A DNA stretch of 64,000 nt. It comes from Cacajao melanocephalus (taxonomy: Eukaryota; Chordata; Mammalia; Primates; Pitheciidae). This document shows positions 1 through 13,689 of this stretch, piece after piece. A program made the translations under genes and the position numbers. Position 1 is the stretch's first letter, and each line of letters opens with the position of its first letter. Location: assembly GCA_963573385.1 (NCBI GenBank), contig CAUYLG010026794.1, forward strand, positions 43,212 to 107,211, read 5' to 3'. The notes under the pieces are model-generated. The model saw only the letters and a list, made by a program, of their open reading frames with translations, was not told where the DNA came from and made no database searches.

Positions 1-56
1 AAGGCACACACATACACACACACACACCCACACACACACATACACACACACACACC
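1..56. repeat. (CA)n microsatellite, interrupted
   Basis: Runs of CA broken by TACA and CCCA steps. The array starts at or before the window edge, so its full length is unknown. Simple sequence of this kind is usually length-polymorphic. Confidence 0.95.
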
Positions 57-469
57 ACTAAATAAATTTGGCTAATTTATCCAGTTTTCATATTTCTCTT
101 ATTTGTCAATCTAATCAAATACCACATCACTTTCTGGAGGTATCAATCTATACATTATATATTATTACAACTTAATTTATTTTGTACTTGAGATTTATAA
201 TATATATAAATAAAAGCTCTAATAATTATTTAATCCAGTGAATCACCATTCAACCTCCTTTAAGCTATGTCAGTTTCACTTGGGAATTATCATTATAAAC
301 ATAGAAATGATAAACTTGTTCATTTATTTCTATTCAAACATATAAAAGTTATCTGAATTATTATTTATAGATAATTTATTTTAAGTAGCTTCATAAATAA
401 TATCCTGAAAGGGAAGATCTTGAAAGCAGATTAAAGAAATTACACAGAGTTTAGTAGGACTCATGTGAG
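57..469. other. AT-rich interval, nothing recognised
   Basis: AT-rich sequence without a repeat I can name, without a plausible exon, and with no open frame of note. Confidence 0.6.
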
Positions 470-1790
470 TGTTACAAGATCCTTGGTGTGTTGCTTCAAC
501 AGCTGGAAACTTCTATGGCCAGTGGTGCCTTTGCCCAAGTTTTGCTTGGGTCCACTGGGCCCACTCGGCCTAGCAGGCTGAGCTTGGTTTACACTACTGG
601 CTGGGATCCTATGCCTGAAAAGGGCAGGTGAATCAGTTAGGGCTATGTGAGTGAGCAAGCATGGAGACCACCTGGAAGCTCCAGGTGCTGGCCTGAGTGC
701 CAGCTTCCTATGAGGCTGCAATTGGACGAGGCGTCCTACAAGCAGGTTCCATGGCTAGCACTGGGGAATGTGGTAACAACCAAAAGTTTGGAGACACACA
801 GCAACCACAGAGTCTCAAAAAGGGCATCACAGCCCTGCTCAGGGATCTCCTAGGTCTGAGCTCCCCAAAGGACTGCAACTTTTCTCTCCTTCTCTCTTCT
901 CTTCTTGTTACCTGCAGCCTGCCAAGCAAGGGGCATGTCTCAGCCCTGTTTGTGTTACAGCTATTTCAGCCCCGCTATTCAGCGGGTCCCAAGTTCTTGT
1001 CCCACATCCAGGAAGAATATATGTGGACAAATTGAGGGTGATTAAGGTGAAGAGAAGCTTTATTGAGGGATAGAATAGCTCAGAGCAGACCCACAGTGGG
1101 TAGTTTCTCTCCACCAGGCAGGTCATTCTGATGAGTGTTCAGCTCTCAGTAGAGAGGAAACCCTGAAGTGGATAGCTCTATTCTGTAAGCAAGTTGTCCC
1201 TCATTTTTCCAAATCTGGAGGAATCCAGGGTTTTTATGGGCTTCAGAGGGGAGGACCTGTGTGTGGATTGGCTCATGGGTGGCCATGGGCGGGCCTGAAA
1301 AAAAGCATTATAAGTTCTCATTCTTGTCTATCAGCCTGGTCCCCAGTCTTCAGGCCCTCCCTAGCTTAAGATGGAGTTTCACTAGAGACCCTCCCTTTTT
1401 CTCCCAGGAGCTACCTGCCTCCTGCCATCATCACCCCGGCTGTTTGCAGGCCTGTGCCAAGCTGCCCTCAACCCTACTTGGCTTCCCTCCCATGCTGTCA
1501 GCACCTAAAGTCCAGAGGAGACTGAAGCAGCAGGGTGCTCATGTGTCAGCACTGTTCTGAGCATGTACACACCTGACCAGATTGTAACAGCACCCAGGTT
1601 TGACCTCAACTTTACTCTGAGTTTAGAGTGGGCACTGGAAGCAGGGAGAGGTCGGCAGGGAGAACAAGCACTTCTGAGCTTTCTGGGGCAGGAGGAGCTT
1701 CTCCAGACCCTAAGAGTGCAGAGATGCCTGGGTCTGCAGCCACAGCTTGGGCAACTGCAGTGGCACCTGGAAGGTGCAGTTACTTTGCTT
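470..1790 (-). mobile_element. ERV1-like solitary LTR, copy 1
   Basis: This GC-richer block shares its organisation with the LTR at 45055-46166. Both have the AGCTGGAAAC start, the GGCCAGTGGTGCC stretch, a CCAGGAAGAAT motif, and the TTTATTGAG, AGCTCAGA and GACCCACAG motifs in the same order. An AATAAA signal lies on the minus strand (TTTATT at 1059-1064), which suggests the LTR reads leftward and ends in CA next to position 470. No internal gag, pol or env sequence flanks it, so it looks solitary. I lean to an ERV1 family, possibly HERV-9/LTR12-related, but this is unconfirmed. The right edge is uncertain because I find no clean TG/CA end or target duplication there. Several open frames inside it on both strands have no recognisable domain and I treat them as chance. 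Confidence 0.65.
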
Positions 1791-1823
1791 TTGTGCTAAG
1801 AAGACTGTTAGATATTAAGCTGA

Positions 1824-2135
<312 letters not shown>

Positions 2136-2140
2136 ATGTG

Positions 2141-2463
2141 CTGCTTTTTAATAGTAAATTCTGGTTATCAAATGAAGAATAGATTGGAGACAGTCAAATA
2201 GGTTGGGGGCCATTGTAATGGTCCAGTGGCATACTGTGTTAGCTCAAGCCAGAAGGTAAAGCTATAGATGAAATGTGAAGTATTTGAGTGAGATTTGAGG
2301 TAAAATCAACAGAATTTTGTCATAGATTGGATTAGGGAAGTAAGAAAGAGAAAGGAGTCAAGGATGTTTTCTAAGTGTCTAGCTTGAGAAATTAGATGGA
2401 TTTTAGTATCATTCTTTAAGATAGAATATCCTAAATGTACAACAGACTGTGTAATATAATGCA

Positions 2464-2494
<31 letters not shown>

Positions 2495-2612
2495 AGAAAA
2501 TGACTTCAACTTTTAGGTATGGTTAATATGAGGTTACTTTGACATGTCCAAGAGGAGAGGTAGAATGGGCTGAGAAATATATGAATCTGGACTGTTGGAG
2601 CCATAAATTTAG
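2141..2612 (+). repeat. Ancient mammalian interspersed repeat (family not named)
   Basis: Resembles a widespread old repeat I recall with phrases such as GGCCATTGTAATGGTCCAG, a GTCAAGGATG stretch and GACATGTCCAAG in this order. The matches are spaced as expected and the divergence is high. Related sequence may resume at about 3090-3240 (TTATCAGCATAT). Copies of the same repeat appear at 41465-42180 and 48020-48670. A (TG)n run sits inside it at about 2466-2494. Confidence 0.45.
2466..2494. repeat. (TG)n microsatellite
   Basis: About 13 near-perfect TG units ending in TGTAG, inside the older repeat. Confidence 0.95.
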
Positions 2613-2614
2613 CA

Positions 2615-2925
2615 GTAATTAGATATATATGTTTGTGATATATATACATGTTACATATATGTGTTTGTGACATATATGTCATATATATGTGATAGTATAT
2701 AGTGTATATATAGGATACTATATATAGTATATATAAGATATATAGGAAATTACATATAGTATGTATAGTGGATATATAATACATATGCTATATATTATAT
2801 ACAATATGTGATAGTGTATATATTTATATTAATAATATATATAGTGGAAATATATACAGTGAATAATATATATGTATACACCCACACACACACACACACA
2901 TACACACACATATGTACACACAGTG
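2615..2925. repeat. TA/TG-rich simple repeat cluster ending in (CA)n
   Basis: Imperfect arrays of TATATA, TATATG and TAGTATATA over about 270 bp, then (CA)n at about 2881-2918. Purine-pyrimidine alternation runs through most of it, so it is a candidate for unusual DNA structure and length variation. Short open frames here are low-complexity Ile/Tyr strings, not genes. Confidence 0.9.
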
Positions 2926-3470
2926 ATAACTCTGTGCATGCAAGGTTGCCTCATCCATTAGGGAGAACCACTCATAAAGCAGGCATGGATGGAATTGGTA
3001 GATAACTATGAGGAAATCTAGGAGAGAATTTTGCCACAGACCACAACAGAAGATGGTGGTTTAATAAAAAAAAGTTTGGTAATACAAATGTGGTGAAGAC
3101 CGAAACATATTCTTTGGATTTGCTAACATGCTATTCAGGGTTGAATATAGGGAAAAACGTTTCAGTGGAGTGTTATCAGCATATGTAATATCATCTGGCT
3201 TTACTCAACAATGAATGCTAGAAAGCAATGAAGCAAGGAATCACCATTTTAAGAGAAAATAATTGTGAAATGTGAGATAGATACCAAATAAAATGTAAAA
3301 ATAATAAGGTACATAAAAAAAACATAAAGACTCAGGAGATTTTTTTTCAAAGTAGTCTTTCGGAGAATGTAATATATCAAATAAGAATGTATTGTATCAT
3401 CAAGAACAAAATGTGTAGTAGGCAAAATGCTATGATTGATCATGCAGTCTCACAGAGAGGGAGAGGGAGA
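2926..3470. other. AT-rich interval
   Basis: Mostly unassigned. Positions 3090-3240 may be the 3' continuation of the ancient repeat at 2141-2612. No gene seen. Confidence 0.4.
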
Positions 3471-3474
3471 AAAA

Positions 3475-4256
3475 GTGATGGGATACAGAGAAAAGGAAAC
3501 ATTTGTACCCTGTTGGTAGGAATGTAAATTGGCACAACCATTATGAAAAACGATATGATATTTCCTCAAAAATCAAAAAATAGAACTACCATATGATTTG
3601 ACTTCTGGATATATATATATCTAAAGGAAATGAAATCAGTATCTCAAAGAGATACCTGCACTCCTATGTCTCATGTTCACTATATAATTATTCACAATCA
3701 TCAAGTATGCAAGTGTGCTTGTGTGTGTGTATCTGTGTATAAACACACATAATTCAATAATATTCAGCCTTAAAAGAAAGAGAAAATCCTGCCATTTGCA
3801 ATAACATGGATGAACTTGGGAACATTATGCTAAATGAAAAACAAGTTAGAGGAAGGCAAATACTGAATGATCTCACTTATATGTGGAGTCTAAAAAAAAA
3901 AATGAATTCATAGAAATATAGAGGAAAACAGTGGTTGCCAGAGCCTGGGGAGTGAGTAGGGAAAATGAGGAGATGTGGGTCAGAAGGCACTAACATTCAG
4001 TTATAAGATGAATAAGTTCTGTAGATCTAAGATACAGCCTCGTAACTATACCTAATAATACTGTTTTGTATACTTTAACATTTGCTAACCACACACACAC
4101 ATATAAATGGTAACTATGAGGGATAAGGAATATGTTTAAAAATTTCACTATGGTAACTATTTTACAATATATATACATATCAAATCATCATGTTGTACAA
4201 CTTATATACAGTTTTGTCAATTACATGTCAATAAAGACAAGAAAATAAAAAGTGGT
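3475..4256 (+). mobile_element. Old L1 (L1M type), 3' end
   Basis: Follows the end of L1 ORF2 and its 3' UTR in order: CCCTGTTGGTAGGAATGTAA, then ATTCAGCCTTAAAAGAAAG, AACATGGATGAACTTGG, the TGATCTCACTTATATG stretch, GTGGTTGCCAGAG, and a tail ending in AATAAAGACAAGAAAATAAA. The divergence and 3' UTR type suggest an L1MA/L1MB-age element that is 5'-truncated. No open frame survives. Confidence 0.85.
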
Positions 4257-5615
4257 AAAAATGATTTCAAGGAAAATCTAATAAAATATCCAAACTAACC
4301 ACAGAAAAAAAAGGAAACAATATTTGGAAATTAGAAAGAAATGTATATACAAACAGAAATAAACACAAAAAGAAAAGATCAAAACAAAAAACTGAAAAGG
4401 CTTATTCAAAATATGACACAAGCTATAAACAGTCCTGACGAAGAATGTATTGAATGTACAAAAGACAATACATTTGAACTTTACACCAGAAATATTCCCA
4501 TTTTAGTGCCAACTGGTCATAACTTTGGAACCACAAAGAAAATAATGTAATCAGATCCTAAATGATTCCTTTAGGCTTGCAGCAGAGTGTGGTTGTACAA
4601 TAATACAAATAGATTAATGTTTACAAAGTGTGGAATCTGCATATAAACAAAAAATAGAGAAGTAAATAAAATTTACCTATATTGAAAGAAAGGTAAATCA
4701 GAGACAACATATGGGGGAAAGAGGTAGGTAATTTTGAGGAAAACGCAAGAGAGCAGAATAGCAAATAAACAAAAGGAGAGAAGATGAGGATATGCTGGTG
4801 ACATTTGTTAGAACAAAGATGAGAAAGTTAAGTATAATATTAAATTTTCAGATTTGTTAAGCACAACAAAAGTTAAGCAAAACACAACTAAAAATGAGGA
4901 ACTTTCTCCCATATCACAATATCTGTGTTCTTGAAAATAAGCTTTCATTCTGCAAAACTGCACCCTTTTAAAATGATAAGATATGAGGGGAAAAAAATAG
5001 GACCTTGGGAAGTCAAAATCATACAACTACCCTGGCACAAAAAAAAAAAAAAAAACAAGGATCAGTACCTTGGGAAATAACAGGGCACAGGCTGGAGGCT
5101 TCCTCAGGGGCTATTTAAAGATGTACAAAAGCAATAGATTGAGAATGCTTGTTTTGTGGTCAAAAGGCATGAAGACAGAAAGGGAGTTTGGGATACAAGA
5201 ACAGCAACCTGCCATTATTTGAGGAATCAAGAAAATAGCTACATACTGATATTACAACATAATTTTTCTTAAAATGGAGCTTAAAGGCCTACTTCGTTGT
5301 ATAGAAGGGAGCAGAGTGCTTTTTTCCTTGAAATTTTAGTTCTACTTCTCTTCTGTCTCCCCTTTCCTGGGAAAAAAGTATGAACAAGTTCAACATTATT
5401 ACTTACATAATTTCCCTATTTACCAATATAATGAGAACCAATTGATATTACAGAAAAACCTTTTTCAGTGGAGCAGATTATAATGATAATAACCATCAAC
5501 ATTTTGGGAAGAGGTGGAAAAGAGATTCGGGGTAGTCTGTGTTAAATAATTGATCATGTATTTCAGTAGTAAGAAAATATTATTTAAAATAGTAAATCAA
5601 TACATAAAGTTCATA
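4257..5615. other. AT-rich interval, nothing recognised
   Basis: Includes an A18 run near 5040. A 69-residue frame at 4341-4550 is lysine- and asparagine-rich with no domain I recognise, and is probably chance. Confidence 0.5.
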
Positions 5616-5619
5616 AACA

Positions 5620-5790
5620 TTATTTAATAGATTAAGGGAACTAAACCATGAGGCAGAGTTAAGAGTGGTTTCTTCTGGGGACTGGAACTGGGATGTAGAC
5701 CACTCCATTTAATCATAAGCTCTTCTGTTTTACTTTCTATTTTAGGTATAACATTTTGATTAAAAATAATAAAAACATGAACACTATTTT
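5620..5790 (+). mobile_element. Possible old L1M 3' end
   Basis: GTGGTTTCTTCTGGGGACTGG, followed by a TTTTACTTTCTATTTTAGG stretch and an A-rich tail, matches the layout of ancient L1ME-type 3' UTRs. Short and diverged, so tentative. Confidence 0.35.
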
Positions 5791-6059
5791 ATCTAACAAC
5801 AAAGCTCCTAATCCTGAGTGTGAAGGATAATCATTTATCTTTGCCCTTGGCCTACCACTTAAACAAATTGATTATTCTAAATATTCAAATTAAAATTTTA
5901 CTATAAAGAGGAAGAATGCTTGGAAATTATCTGCCCCAAACTCTTCTGTAGCTTGCTTTTATCTCTACCCTCCGTGAACTTGTGAAGCGTCAGAGAAGGT
6001 GATTTTTATCAACCTGAAGGAGAAAGCCTTGGCTTACTTATCCCTGACTGTTTTGAAGG

Positions 6060-6215
6060 AAACTTGGGCAAAGTACTTAACACTTTCTTTTAAGCTCTGA
6101 CTATATGATGGATTCATAATAATGACTTTGCTGTATTATTGGAGATATAAGGTTATATACAAATGTAAAACACCTGCTTATGGTATGAGTTCAATTAATG
6201 TTAGTTATCTTCATT
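6060..6215 (+). mobile_element. MIR SINE
   Basis: CTTGGGCAAAGTACTTAACA matches the MIR core. It is followed by the MIR 3' part (GTAAAACACCTGCTTATGG, then TTCAATTAATGTTAGTTAT). Diverged, as expected for this ancient tRNA-derived SINE. Confidence 0.65.
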
Positions 6216-8305
6216 TAAATAATTAAAAAATATGCTTTAAGTTCAGAAACTCTAAGCAAATTTGGTTGACTTTAGGCCTCTTAAAATGGCAAAATCATAC
6301 TTACAAAATATTTTAATGCACAAGTTCCCTGTGCAAATAGAGGCTTTAAGATAATTTAACACTCTGGTTTTCTCAAAACAATTGCTCTTTCTGACTTTAC
6401 ATCGTGCAGTCTGAATACCTTATGTATTTCATGCTCAGGGTGCTGAGAAATGATGGTTCATTTCCCTTTCCAGTATTATCCACTTTGAAGTAAACAAGTC
6501 AGTGTGCGCTAATGTGCCACTTTAATAATATTTTGTCAGCTATCCACTGTTAAGTCAATAAAGGGAGACTGAGTTTGGCTGTACAAAAATTTTTTAACAG
6601 CATATAATCTTCTAATTTCTGAAGTGTTTCCTTTTCATAATATTGGCCTTAGCTGGAGAAAGGGGCATGTATTTTGGGAGCATCATACTTCTTCCTGTCC
6701 CGCAGTTAATGAGGCACATGAAGCATTGACTGGAGCTTGATCATGCATACAGAACAGTCAGCCAAAAAAAGGCACATTCTTTTCTTGCAATGAAACCATC
6801 TGCAGCCAATCCCAGCAGGTATTCCTTCAGGGCTATAAGCAAAAGGCAAGAATACAGATTGTTTCTCATTCTACACCATTTTAGTGCAGCAAAGGCAAAA
6901 GGCAAGAGGGAAAACTTGAATGAACATATACAGATGTCTTCTTCCAGGTTATTTTCCATTTTCCAAATCTTGACTTTGAGTTCTATAAATAAGAAAAAAT
7001 TCTCAAATGAAACTAAGTACATTTTCTTACATTAGAGAAACAGGGCCATCTATGGAAGGATGCACATCTGCCGGGTTTTGATTTTAATCATTTATTTGAT
7101 AGATATTTCTGGACAAACAGACTCAGTCATGACCAGATGTAGCATGTCTTTGTTAATAATCTGAGTTAATTGAGTCTTCCTTTTGCCATTTGCCAATTAT
7201 CTATGGATCCAGATTGAGAGGTTTTCTTTTTCCATTTTTTCCCTCTACTAGACAGTTAGAGACACATACACCAAGAGGTTAGCAGGGACAAGAATGTCAT
7301 TATGATGTTACTGTAACTGGAAGTAGGTGCCAATGTTTACTTTCTGAGAGCAATTGAACAAAAAGCAATTCAATAAATTTTCCTTGGAAAGTTTCACAGA
7401 AACTGTTGATTACTTTTAAAAGTGTTTTTCCTTTTGATTAAGGAAAATAGAGGGGAGTAAAAGGGAAGGAAATATTAAATGGAATGTATTCACTGCTGGA
7501 ATATAGATTTTCATTGCTCTGACTGAGTGCTTGGTAGAGATTTTCACCACATCTAATAATCATTTTCTCAGTATGCTGTAAAAAATTAGATTGTGTTTCT
7601 CATAGTCAAGATCTTATTTATCAAACACACTACTTAAGAATTTCATTGTTGTGGATAACTAGCACACGTTATTTATTTATACATCTTGCTAAAAATGATG
7701 CATTTTTGTTTAAGAGATGAAACATTGCAGAGCAAGTGACACAGTTTAAGTCATCAGCTGATTATAATCATTGAGCAGTAAAAGGAGCTATTGGTGATAG
7801 TGGAGTCTTGAAAAAATGTAGATGAAAATTTAATATGAACTACAGATAGAAAAAAACAGCATCTTAAAAAAAACAGTAAGTTCATCAAACCTAAACAAAA
7901 CAAATCTCGAAAGTCAAGACTATTAGCAGGGAGGTTAGTGTTTTAAACACGAGAAATACCAGTGTACTTGAGAATTTTATGCCAGTGTTATTGTTAAGAG
8001 AATGTTACAAATTTTGAAAAGATAACATTGTGTCTGAATGATAAACCTAATGAATTTATAAATGCTTGAACCACAATCTTTCAACTGTATAAAAATAGTT
8101 TTCTCTTTAGTATAAAACATTTCCCTTTTGGTGATCCTTTTGAGATATGACTTGGTAGTTCTATACGTAGAGGCAAAGTACTCATTTTAACTTCACAAAA
8201 ATGATAAAATAGAGAAGCATTTTCAACAGAAAATGAAAGTAACATCAAAAAAGCATAAAATACTCTAAGAAACAATGAAATGTACACTGTATTTTTAGTT
8301 ATTTT
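6216..8305. other. Anonymous sequence, no repeat or gene recognised
   Basis: Roughly 2 kb of apparently unique AT-rich DNA. Two overlapping opposite-strand frames at 6741-7035 have no recognisable domain. A long repeat-free stretch like this is where conserved noncoding elements could hide, but nothing in the sequence alone shows one. Confidence 0.45.
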
Positions 8306-8455
8306 TTCCAAGTCTATCTCCAGAACTGAAGTATGAGTTTCTTGGGAACAGACATAACTATACCTTATTCATCTTGAATTTCTAGCTCCAAGTTCAGTGA
8401 CTGACACAAAGTGATTGCTTAAAAAAATCATGTATTGGGTAAATTGAATAAATCA
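8306..8455 (+). mobile_element. L2 LINE, 3' end
   Basis: TTGGGAACAGACATAACTAT, then CCTTATTCATCTTGAATTTC and a GACTGACACAAAGTGATTG-like stretch, correspond to the L2 3' end ending in AATTGAATAAAT. Diverged but in the right order. Confidence 0.6.
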
Positions 8456-9160
8456 GTAATAAATATAGGCAATGAAAGCCTCAATCCTTTTTTTTTCTCT
8501 ATACTTAGGAAATGAGTAATAGATTGGTACAAAGATCCTAGAGTCAACCACCCACCTATTCTTAATTCTCACTTGAATTGATATCTTCTTGAAGAAAATA
8601 TTCAACTTTAATTTGTGCCACAAAAATAAAATGAAAACAGAAGCTATTGCTTGTACATTCTTTAAACACAGAGAAAATTCTACTTGGAGCAAGACAGAAT
8701 TCTCAGAGTATATCATTGGTATTTATACATTCAATGTTCTTTTCTATCTTTGGTTTAGACACTTATGAACTCCTTGTTTAGAGAATTGAACATCATTTCC
8801 CTGCCATTTTCTCCCAGTTTCTTCCCTCCCTCCTGGCTTCTTTTTCTCCTTCCTACTTACTTTCCTTTCTTTATTCTTTCCTCCCCCCTTTGTGTGTTTA
8901 AACATTTAAATAAAGTTGGCATGACTTTTTTTAAAGGACAAATGGTTTCCAATTCATTATGCAAATATGAATTTAAGTTATAGAAAGAATATACTGTTCA
9001 TGAGAAAGTAGAAAATTATTTTATTCAAGCTATTCCAATAAGAAGAGCACCCCAGATGCTCAGCTGCTCAAAATATCAGAGTGTATCAGTATGGTGGTTT
9101 TGCTTTACATTTAGAGAGAGGAGTAGCAATTACAGATGGGTGATTTTACAGTTAAGATGG
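8456..9160. other. Anonymous AT-rich interval
   Basis: Contains a pyrimidine-rich stretch at about 8805-8890 (many TTCC and CCTT steps). No repeat family or gene recognised. Confidence 0.5.
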
Positions 9161-9162
9161 TT

Positions 9163-9985
9163 TTTGTAAATTGGGGGAATTTGAGTCAAGAAATGTTTAT
9201 CTCTTTGTTGTGGAAATAAACAAACACCAATTAAATAAGAATAAAGGAATGCTATTTATTCAAAGATTGCTGAAGCAAATGAGTGAGCCACCAATAATCA
9301 TTTGGATTTGGCAGAAACTCAGAGGTAGATAGGGTAGTGGGAAAACATTATGATGGAAAACAGGGAGGGCTTCAGGTAGGACATGACTGGAGGCCATTGT
9401 CATGGGGAAGGTGCAAGCAGGCTAATTAAAAGTGGGACATCCTATGTGATTGATTAGGGCTGTATATTTGACTGTCTCTTGTCTGATCCTAGGTTGGAAG
9501 TGGGGGCAATAGTTAGGGAAACTGAAGGTTACTAATCAAGTCCTGGCTGTGTGGGACTCATTATCAGCATCAAGTTCTGTTTAGATTCTTGACTGGGTGC
9601 TAGAGATAGTCTGACTTCCTACAAACCTGATTTATAGATTAAAATTGTCTTCCTAGACTAGTTACTCTAAATAGTATATTGGCTTCCTAGGCTAGTTGTA
9701 TACAGATTGTTGATCAGATATTCTATTTTGTATGGAGTCTGACCATTGTCTCTTTGTTATTTATTTTCTCAGTGTCTACTTCGTTTCAGAGAGGGGAACA
9801 AAAACAGCTCAGCTAATCATATATGCGATCAAAAATGGGAATTTTGAGGCTCTATGTCAAGGAAGTCACCCATGAGTCTTTTGTAAGATGTAAGAGGAAG
9901 CATGGATCCTTGCAGCAAATCATTTCCCGCAGCATAAAAAGTTGGGGAGAAACTTCAGAAAATAAAAGTTTGGGGTGGAATTAAC
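9163..9985. mobile_element. Possible LTR-like medium-reiteration element
   Basis: More balanced base composition than its surroundings. It has an AATAAA-containing left part, phrases such as GGCTTCAGGTAGGACATGAC, and a short internal near-repeat (CTTCCTAGACTAGTT near 9650 and CTTCCTAGGCTAGTT near 9685). It feels like a degraded ERV LTR but I cannot name the family or the orientation. Confidence 0.3.
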
Positions 9986-11042
<1,057 letters not shown>

Positions 11043-12655
11043 AACGTATGCATTTTTAAGAACAAACCCCTCTAGGGGCTATCCAATTCTGATCCTTTGG
11101 AGATTACGCTTTTTCATTGCCTTTGAAATATTTTACAGCTCCTTAAATTGTAAATAACTGATAGAATTGAAAAATAATTATTTTCTATAAATATACAAAT
11201 AAATTCTGTTAACTAAAGATTCAGTTGACCCCCTTCACTCACTGTAGAAGCAGCAGGATTTTTTTTAATTAAATGCATCAAAATATTCCTGATCTATAAA
11301 TGTCAGTTTTAAGATTTTCATTTGAAATGGTTGTAACATCTTACTGATTCTCTCATTAATAATAAGTTACATAAAAATTTTAACACATGTTCACTTTATA
11401 TTTGTATGAGAGAAATGATTTTAATTTCTTTGAAATTTTCCTTTAACAGAAGTTTACTTTAAAAAACTATAATCTTACATATCAAATAAAGCAAATAAAG
11501 GGTTAAATTTTAATTAGAAGTGTTTTCTTATGTTAACTGATGTAATTGACCTTTTTCTAATCTACTTAGTGTTTCTTTTTATTCCTATCGTTAAATGTTT
11601 TTGCATGATTTTTGAAAGGTAAGTTGTTTTTGATTTGTGGGTGTGTTGTGTGCAACTATGGTTTTATTTTTCCCCCAATGTATTAGACATATTGAGTTTT
11701 TAATCTACTCAGCTAAAGTTTTTAATTGCAGAATATTTCTTTAATTATCAACATTAGAAATGAGCAAATATATTTTAGCTCCTCCAACATAAAATAAAAT
11801 ACTTAGCATATATTTACTTTCTCTTCTTGTCCCACATTTCCTGGTTTCTGTATATAAAATATAAAATTTTGGACATAATTATTCTTAATATTTTATAATT
11901 CATAGTCTCTTTCAATATTAATTTAACGTTATTTTTTCCATCCAAATTTGGACACTGTGCAATTCCATATTTGGCAAGTTTCAATGTATACTACGATTTC
12001 TATTATATCATAGTTTATGTTTTCTTAAATTCATTAATTATACACCTTTTTAATAGAGGGTATATTTAAGTACATTTTCAAGGAAAGATACCTGAGTACA
12101 ATACTTGTCTAAGTTAAATTAAACTAGATTTGAGAGTCTAGATACACAGAGGGACAATGGCCAAACCATATATGACTACAACCCTTTAACCTGCAACCTC
12201 TACAGCAAACAGTCCAGAAAGCCAACGCAAAATTTCTGCACTGCCCATAATAGATGAAACTTGGTCAAAAACTTGCAATTTTCCCATTTTCTTCCCATCT
12301 GTAATTCCAATTATAGAATGCCAACAATGCCATAATTTTACTTATCTTACCTATAGCCTTCCCTCTAACTCAAGCATCCTAGAAACCTTGCCCCTCACTG
12401 CCACCAGTGAGGCTGGCTTGGGTTTTTATTGATTCAAAGGTAGGATCAAGGTGAAAGTTCCCACATGAAGGTAGAGATTTTGTGCTTTAAGTGTCTTGCT
12501 AGTCCCCAAGAAGGTAACATTCAGCCTTCCTATTAAATTAAGCTAAATTACCCAAATGTGAGGAGGAAAGGAAAGAAAGAGAAGTGAGGCTTAAAAAATG
12601 AGGCTTTCAAAGTTGTCAGCAGTCAAACATCATAACATGTAGTCAGACTCTTTAT
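11043..12655. other. AT-rich interval, nothing recognised
   Basis: Very AT-rich to about 12120, then more balanced to 12500. No coding potential and no named repeat. Confidence 0.5.
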
Positions 12656-12659
12656 TAAA

Positions 12660-12765
12660 TAGAGAAAGTAACAATAAAAAGTAATAATAAAAATGACAAT
12701 AGAAAGTAACAAGAGAAATGACTGTAGAAAGTAACAATAGAAATAACAATAGAAAGTCTCAGAAA
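12660..12765. repeat. Degenerate tandem array (GAAAGTAACAATA-like unit)
   Basis: GAAAGTAACAATA, GAAAGTAACAAGA and GAAATGACTGTAG variants recur at irregular 24-38 bp spacing (GAAAGT at about 12664, 12702, 12726 and 12751). On the minus strand it translates as Tyr/Phe/Cys low-complexity and is not a gene. Confidence 0.7.
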
Positions 12766-12899
12766 ATAGAGGAAATAAAGTAGAGTTAAGTGGAAATTTT
12801 AGAACCAAAATAATAAGTAAAATTTAAAACTGAAAAAATGGGCTCAAGAACAGAATGAAAAGAATGGGAAAATTAGTTAACTGGAAGACAAAATATTGC

Positions 12900-13680
12900 A
12901 AATTACTGAATCTGAACAAAAGGGAGAAAAATAGACCAGAATAAATGAACAGAGCTTTAAAGAGTGTCTAGGACCAAAACAAACAAACAAAAATGATCAT
13001 TCGTGTCATTGGAGGTCAAGGAGACCGTAAGAGGATAACATTTAAAAAATTCTCAAGGAAATAATGGATAAAGCTTTTCTAAAATGTCTAACTCTACAGA
13101 TTTAAAAATCTTGTTCAAGTCCCAAATAGAGTAACTCAAAGAAATCTACACCAAGACACATTACAGTCAAACTTTTGAAAATGAAAGACCAAGAAAAAAC
13201 ACCTTGAAATCAGGCTGGGGAGGTAGGTGGGGTGTGCAGGACAGGAAAGGTAACTTACTGATGGGAAAAAGAACAATCTGAATAGCAGAAGGTTTCTCAT
13301 TAGAAACCATAAAGGCCAGAAGGAAGTGGCAAACCATGTTTTCAAGTGCTGAAAGAGAAAAAAAGACAAATCCAGATAAATTCAGCCACCTGGACAATTA
13401 CTCAGAATATTATGCTAAGTAAAAGTCTCATTCTGAAAAACTTACCGTGGTGTATTATTCAATCTATATAATATTTTTAAATGACAACATTACAGAAACT
13501 GAGAACAGACTAGTGGTTGCCAAGGCTTAAGGATAAAGTTGAGTGGGTGGTTATAAAGATGCAACATGAGGAATACTTAGGGTGACAAAAATGTTCTATG
13601 TTAAATCAGCACAAGAAAAAACAGGAGAATGAATAAGACCTGCTATTTGATTGCACAACAGGATGGCTATAATGAATGAT
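12900..13680 (+). mobile_element. Old L1M element, internally deleted
   Basis: The left part (about 13130-13350) resembles an old L1 5'/ORF1 region, with phrases such as CATTACAGTCAAACTTTTGA, ACCATAAAGGCCAGAAGG and AAGTGCTGAAAGAG. The right part (about 13395-13680) matches an L1M 3' region, with TATTATGCTAAGTAAAAG and GTGGTTGCCAAGGC. The ORF2 body is absent. No open frame survives. Confidence 0.55.
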
Positions 13681-13689
13681 AGCATAATC

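Noticed and set aside
470..1800. Several open frames of 60-112 residues in a GC-richer block, possible exon cluster
   Set aside because: Frames occur on both strands with no domain. The block matches a second copy at 45055-46166 and has LTR-like ends and a minus-strand AATAAA, so it is an LTR.
2506..3005. Tyr/Ile-rich frames on both strands near 2.5-3.0 kb
   Set aside because: Produced by TATATA and CACACA simple repeats.
6741..7035. Two opposite-strand frames of 93 and 81 residues
   Set aside because: They overlap each other on opposite strands. No recognisable motif, splice context or repeat identity; consistent with chance in AT-rich DNA.
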